Origin: Diphasiastrum complanatum
Taxonomy: Eukaryota; Streptophyta; Lycopodiopsida; Lycopodiales; Lycopodiaceae
DNA: 64,000 nucleotides
Assembly (NCBI GenBank): GCA_029204225.1
Contig: CM055110.1
Coordinates: 18,411,501-18,475,500, forward strand
Reading direction: 5' to 3'
Under the pieces are notes generated by a model. That model was given only the letters and a program-made list of their open reading frames with translations. It did no database searches and was not told where the DNA came from. The position numbers and the translations under genes were made by a program. Shown piece after piece: positions 59,230 to 64,000 of the stretch (positions are counted from its first letter, which is position 1; each line of letters starts with the position of its first letter).

Positions 59230-60120
59230 CCCATTTGCCTTGAGGTTGTTTATTCCTTGGATCTGGTAACAGTCCATGGCTGCATGACCTTTCTTGTGGC
59301 AATGAACGCATTCGATCTTCATGTTCAACCAACATGAATTGACGATGTGTCCTTCGCGTCTGCATCTCACGCATGTCTTCTTTTCGCTATCTTGCTATCT
59401 CAGCTTTTCTTTCTCTTCCATTTACCTTTGCTGGTTCCTTCTGTTTGCTGGTCTCGGTCTTGATTTCGGTCTAACTCCCTCGTAAGCTTGAACTACTTCT
59501 TTGTCTTCTCCTTGTCAGAGATGTCTTGTGATCAAGGTGCTCATGGGCTTCGACTTCTTCTCAAATCTCGATCATCACCTTTTCGAGAGTCATCTCGGGA
59601 TATTTTTCTAGCAAAGTTTGGGTCGTCTAGAAGGATCTTGGTAATGCTCATAACAAGTAGGTGAGCTGCTTCTCAACTGATACTGCATTGTATGTTCCGA
59701 CGGTCTATAACAACAAGAACGGATCCTTCATCTTTCTGATAAAGGATGTCCCATCGCAGGTTTGTCAGCTGATCTTCGAAAAGCATTATTTGACAGTGTG
59801 ATTTCATCTGGAACCTGGTAAGTAATGCATTTTACATCTCCTGTGCGTTAGAGAGTGTTGCGAGATCAAGCGTTAGGCTATCTTTGATGGATGAAGACAA
59901 CACGACTAGTACTACCTTGTCGTTCTTTTCTCTCTATTCTCGTAGCTCTTTGTCGGTGGTTGTAGGAATTTCTTCGGTGCCATCTACCCAGGGCCATAGC
60001 CCTTCTCCCTTTAAGATAAGAGAGTCTTTACCTTCCATGCTAGAAAGTTGGACCCAGTTGAGTCGAGGATTGTGCAGATCTTTGATTGTATGATGCTTAT
60101 AGATGCCATTGTTGTGAACT
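59230..60120 (-). pseudogene. Gag with two zinc knuckles, element J
   Basis: C(V)RCRREGHIVNSC and CVHCHKKGHAAMDC (about 59255-59390) repeat the double-knuckle arrangement of F with nine residues between them. Upstream gag is broken into short frames (ILKGEGLWPWVDGTEEIPTT near 59960-60030), homologous to F's LILKGEGLFPWVDDTEEMP. Confidence 0.75.
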
Positions 60121-60227
60121 ATGTTCTTCAGCCTGTTTTTTGGTTTCTTGTTCTGAATGCTCGATTTCCTGGATCTGATAGCTACAATAAGCTTTGACAA
60201 GCTAAGCCGCTCTAATAGGAGCAAGAG

Positions 60228-60311
60228 GCTCTGATACCACTGTTAAATGAAATCTAATAACTGAATGGAGTTGGTTCATGTGCGAAGCAAATTGCGATCA
60301 CTCTGATACCA
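60228..60311 (-). other. Tandem primer-binding sites of element J
   Basis: GCTCTGATACCACTGTT at 60228 and CACTCTGATACCACTGTT at 60298 place two TGGTATCAGAG sites 72 bp apart. Each is followed by the LTR-end-like CTGTT. Confidence 0.75.
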
Positions 60312-60312
60312 C

Positions 60313-60420
60313 TGTTGTGAAAGAAACTCGGATGGAATTCGATTTTGTCTGCTAGCTACTATCTGCAACAATAGATCTACAATCCTCCAGAGTGTAGACA
60401 AACACTGTTGACCTACGTTG
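60313..60420 (-). repeat. 5' LTR remnant of element J
   Basis: 108 bp match the primer-site end of the LTR at 54239 (CTACAATCCTCCAGAGTGTA), after which similarity stops. Confidence 0.75.
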
Positions 60421-60834
60421 TTGTGAACTCGAGGGTGAAGGCCTGTCCTAAGTTCTCAAAGGCCAAAAGATTTAAAGCTAGTCTCGAATCAACTTAAATG
60501 AAAATCAAATAAGACTTTAAATCAAAAACTCGAAAACATTGCATCACATAGATTCATTCACACAACAGCAGAAGCACTGAGGGGTCAAGATGAAGACCCC
60601 CCACCCCCCCCCTTCCCCCGAAGGATTCTTTTCTTTTCATTATGCAAATCCTATCGGCCAATGTCAATTACATATACAATGGATTCCAATAGGGATCTCA
60701 AAGTAGGAACATCAACTTAACATAGACTTAGCTCATATTCAATGATCTTAATTCCATATTAGCTTAACAAAAGCATAGAAATTTTCTCATAAGTCTTAAT
60801 CTTTCTAACATGCAATCATGTTGGATCTTAGATT
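60421..60834. other. Intergenic; no gene recognised
   Basis: Anonymous sequence containing a C-rich run (60598-60618). Confidence 0.4.
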
Positions 60835-61134
60835 CTTGACATGCAATCCAAATGGATCTTAGATTTTTGACATACAAACATGATGGTTCTTAGATTCTAG
60901 TCATGCAATCATGAGGGTTCATAGATTCTTGACATGCAATAGTCTGAAGTGACATGCATGGTCATTAGGCAATGCATGGTGTGACATGCAAGCTTCAAAT
61001 TTGACATGCAAGCTCTAGATCTGACATGCAAGCTTCAAATCTGACATGCAAGGACAATAAGCCACAGATGGTATGACATGCAAGATCTAGATATGACATG
61101 CATGGACAATAGGCCACAGACGGTATGACATGCA
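60835..61134 (+). repeat. Minisatellite-like array of TGACATGCAAGC
   Basis: About a dozen GACATGCAA or GACATGCATG words, many in the larger unit TGACATGCAAGCTTCAAATC or with GGACAATA(A/G)GCCACAGA. Each holds the RY-type core CATGCA. Confidence 0.8.
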
Positions 61135-61201
61135 ATGGTACTGATCAACCATTCTTACATATGGGTAACATTTCAAGAGCATACCATGGTTTCAGGAGGA
61201 G

Positions 61202-61325
<124 letters not shown>

Positions 61326-61469
61326 AATCCGAGAGGGTTTGAGCTCCAAAAATCCTGCAATCCACAAAATAGCATAGCCTCCTTGAGGTAATGCCTCAAT
61401 CCTCTTCTCCAAAGAGCCAAGGTATATGTCCATCTTGTTTTTGCATAATGTCCCTCAATTCCTAGACTC

Positions 61470-61680
61470 TTTTTTCTAGAGGTTGCCCATTCTCAATCAT
61501 GGTCATTGGCACTTATTTTCTAGAGGTTGCCCATCCTCAATCATGGTGAATAGGGTCAAAAGGGTGATCACTCCCTTGGCCTATTCCTAATCTTTATAGA
61601 ATCCACTGGGCCTTCATTATAGATACTTGTGAGCCTTCATTATAGACTCTTCTGAGCCTTCTTTATAGACTTTATCAAAA
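61470..61680 (+). repeat. Short tandem duplications
   Basis: TTTCTAGAGGTTGCCCATTC then CTCAATCATGGT occurs twice (about 61473 and 61520). GAGCCTTCATTATAGACTCT recurs three to four times at 61606-61670. Confidence 0.75.
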
Positions 61681-61744
61681 AGCCTTTTTTATATTGTCTT
61701 TAAGCTTAGAAAACTTCTTGTTTTGATTCCTATTCTTTTGGCAC

Positions 61745-61895
61745 TTCTCGTGGAGTCCATAGTCTTTCGTTTCCTGGAGATATTGTAGCATTCTCTTTGC
61801 CAATTTTCAATGCAACGATCCTGAGTTTTGATTATATTGGCTCACCATGTATACTGCAAACGCTATATCAAATCTGGTGTTGTCTGTTACGATAG
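61745..61895 (-). pseudogene. Copia RT/RNase H scrap
   Basis: The minus strand reads NTRFDIAFAVYMVSQYNQNS, then GSLHWKLAKRMLQYLQETKD, the conserved segment between RT and RNase H in Copia pol. It ends at both sides in unrelated sequence. Confidence 0.8.
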
Positions 61896-62492
61896 GGTGT
61901 TTTGGCTTACTGTACTTATTGTACTAATTCTCAAGCGACATCCAAAAAAAAATTATTCACATAGCACATGAAAATTTTAATGGAATGTGCATGCAAAGCA
62001 AAATCTTAGAGTGGGGTTCATGCCTCCCATCCCATGCATGAGAAAGGGCTTCGGCCCATCCCCGCAGCCCCACGTGGAAATGTTTTAAGCCCCTCGCACT
62101 CTCGCGACTGAATCTTATGAGTGCATCCAGCCGGGTCCAAAGATCCTTCCTACTCCTCACACTTCAAAGTCTGCAGCCACGTCGCATCCTCCATTAATCA
62201 ATATAATCGCATTTCTTCCTTCGAATCCTCTTCCTTACTTCTCACTCCCTCCACATATCATAGCATAGCATAGCAGGAGGAACAACGAGAAGCAGAACAT
62301 TGAATGCAAATTCACATGCCTGCTGCTGCTGTTCATCTCCTTCGAGAAATCCTTCGCACACCAGGGAGATTCAGCTCAAATTATCCTTCGTGGGTCATTC
62401 ACATTTTGCATGTTGTGTGATGATCTTTCATTGCACACAGAAATTCATCGACTCAGCTCCACATTGAGACCAGAAAGTTTGGGTGAGAGATC

Positions 62493-62543
62493 ATGTTGTT
62501 TGAAGTGCCAGACGAGGAATATTTGGGAAGGATCAGGGATTGA
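62493..62543 (+). CDS. Upstream ORF in the paralogous copy
   Basis: It encodes MLFEVPDEEYLGRIRD, the counterpart of the ORF at 28100-28150. Surrounding 5' sequence matches 27940-28360 in inverted orientation. Confidence 0.35.
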   Translation: MLFEVPDEEYLGRIRD

Positions 62544-62646
62544 CAGGAGAAATTGAAAGGCCGAAATTGAGAGCTTACACAGGTTTCACTGTCGACAGAA
62601 GTTGTACTTTTGGCAGGTCTCTCTCTTTCCGTACTTGTTGTGGCTT

Positions 62647-62718
62647 ATGGCAAAGTATTCGGAAATTTTGGACCTAGGGGCTAGAATCGCAGCGAGGTTT
62701 CAGTCACATTCATGCTAG
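62647..62718 (+). pseudogene. Truncated paralogue of the small gene at 27776
   Basis: [20 protein letters not shown] then HSC and a stop. Similarity to the first copy is strong up to CAGTCACA and ends there, where unrelated sequence (CTAGGGACCGG) begins. Only 23 codons of the 76 remain. The 5' region from about 62270 is conserved with the first copy, so the duplication included promoter and leader. Confidence 0.75.
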
Positions 62719-63104
62719 GGACCGGTAGACCAACAACCCATAAGTTAATTGTGACTATAAGGGAATTGGGGCCCTTATGTGTACATGGTCATAATTAATG
62801 ATTGTAGGCCTAAACACATGGTGGTGGAGTTGGTATGGGTCTATCAGTGAGTCATTAGGGAACTGGATGACATGGCCTAGATAGGCTGTAGAGGTGTCCA
62901 GTGAAGTGTCACAATGCACTACTAGTGGTGCATGGACCTTGGAGGGTATAAGTATATACTTGCTGGTGTTAAAAATTCACAATTCTAGCTTGACTAGTTT
63001 TGGTCATATGACTTGTAAATAGTTAGATGGTCATGATGTGGCTTGTCACACGTGCCAAATAGCATAGGATTCCATTCATAAGGATGTTCTCTAGTAGACC
63101 TAAG
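62719..63104. other. Anonymous sequence between gene copy and LTR K
   Basis: No frame or repeat recognised. Confidence 0.4.
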
Positions 63105-63648
63105 TGTTAGAACCTTTGGAATGAGTCCAAATTATGCTTAGATACAAGGGAGAAAAAATAGGAGCTATTTTTGGTAATTTTTGCATTGTTGAGGGATCTC
63201 CAAGATTCCAACCCTAACTTGGTAGGGATGAAAGATCCACCAAAATTATCATTAGGGATAGGTTTAGGGCTACTCATACCTGCCCAAAACCGTGATGGAT
63301 CATGTATATATAGGTGATGATATCTCACCAAAATCAATCAAGCAATTTCATGTTTTTTCTCTCATAATGGTGCAATTGCTCTCTATGTTCATAATTGTTT
63401 GAGTACTTGTGATTACTAATGATTATAGGATTGAATGTAGGTCTGGTGTACAGTACTCAGACTGTGGGAGGCCGTACTTTCACACGTGTGAATCCTTCTT
63501 CAAGGATTTGGGCCATTTAGTGAGGTTCAAGCATAGATTTTTTATGGATTTTGATGGTTCAACTTGTGCTAATCTTATGAAATCATAATCTATTGTTTCC
63601 CTCATCATTTCAAGTGTTTTAGGATCCTTATTTGCTGTAATTTTTACA
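63105..63648 (+). repeat. 5' LTR of Copia-type element K
   Basis: TGTTAGAACC ... TTTTTACA followed directly by a primer site. TATA-like GTATATATAGG near 63305. Block GGCCGTACTTTCACACGTGTG near 63470-63490 is shared with the LTR of A (GGCCGTC...CACACGTGTG). The left end is inferred from TGTTAGAA only. Confidence 0.65.
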
Positions 63649-63661
63649 TGGTATCAGAGCC
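63649..63661 (+). other. Primer-binding site of element K
   Basis: TGGTATCAGAGCC directly after the LTR end, a perfect plant Met-tRNA primer site. Confidence 0.95.
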
Positions 63662-64000
63662 TAAAGGTTGAAATGAGCTAAATCCTTGGTTTTCATTCAA
63701 TTTGATCACAATTTTTTATCTAAATCTTGTGTAGATTGGATCTTAGCATCTAGTATTGATTCTAGAACTCAAAGTGAGTCAAATACATTGGAGATTGGTG
63801 TTGTGTGACTTCATTTGCAGGTGTTTAGGTGTCTAAAACCAGAGGCAAAGTTGAATTCGATTCACATTACCAAGATAGCAAGTTTTGCTTGCTCCAAGCA
63901 TTGATTTCTAAGCGAGTTTTGGAGGTGATTTCATAGAGGAGGCTTTCTAGCATTCAAGGAGAGGGAACATCAGAGTTTTGGGGACTCTTCAAGGATGTTC
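63662..64000 (+). mobile_element. Leader of element K (continues beyond the window)
   Basis: No gag ATG with recognisable gag residues has appeared by 64000. Leaders of C and A are 400-600 bp long, so gag would start beyond the window. Confidence 0.6.

Larger units (their letters stand above)
54239..60420 (-). mobile_element. Copia element J, degenerate, with an internal insertion
   Basis: Minus-strand order from 60420: partial LTR, tandem primer sites, gag with two zinc knuckles, protease, integrase, linker, RT N-terminus (57264-57629), a 1.3-kb foreign insert (55932-57263), RT C-terminus and RNase H (55084-55931), then an LTR. It is the closest relative of F in the window. Confidence 0.85.

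Overview
The window reads as nuclear DNA of a large-genome vascular plant, probably gymnosperm-like (an inference). Reasons: AT-rich sequence, spliceosomal GT-AG introns, many old nested LTR retrotransposons with the plant initiator-Met-tRNA primer site (TGGTATCAGAGC), CT/GA microsatellites over 100 bp, and almost no host genes. No rRNA, tRNA or CRISPR array was seen. Most elements carry frameshifts, stops and truncations.

Layout. 1-3489: Copia-type element A, with gag and protease but an unknown reading frame where integrase and reverse transcriptase should be. 3490-6680: unidentified exon-like remnants. 6687-8861: a divergent pair of unknown genes around a CACGTG-rich promoter; the left one carries the C-terminal helix of histone H3. 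9050-10675: remnants D and E. 10680-15681: T-rich repeats, anonymous DNA and a 28-bp minisatellite. 15682-20521: Copia F (minus). 20580-23897: a broken, intron-containing gene (G) joining a ParB-like domain to a beta-class DNA amino-methyltransferase. 25475-26060: zinc-knuckle gag remnant. 27776-28150: the best host gene, small, with an upstream ORF. 28990-33852: element C, built like A. 33853-35640: Copia RT and Gypsy pol fragments. 38240-41095: Copia I. 42740-45300: duplicated CT-rich block with a LINE-like zinc finger. 45430-54165: Gypsy M fused to Copia H, and H is split by element B (47711-51124), a sister of A with a perfect 5-bp target duplication. 54239-60420: Copia J (minus), itself interrupted. 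60835-61895: repeats and a Copia scrap. 62493-62718: truncated inverted paralogue of the small host gene. 63105-64000: LTR K with primer site and leader.

How the parts relate. A/B and C/D form two groups of retroelements that keep gag and protease and replace pol with family-specific frames. They would need integrase and RT in trans. They share a CACACGTGTG-containing LTR block with K, which makes K's family a candidate helper (inference). The most unusual locus is gene G: a bacterial or phage-style ParB plus methyltransferase protein built as a eukaryotic multi-exon gene. All homology calls were made by eye; no database search was run.
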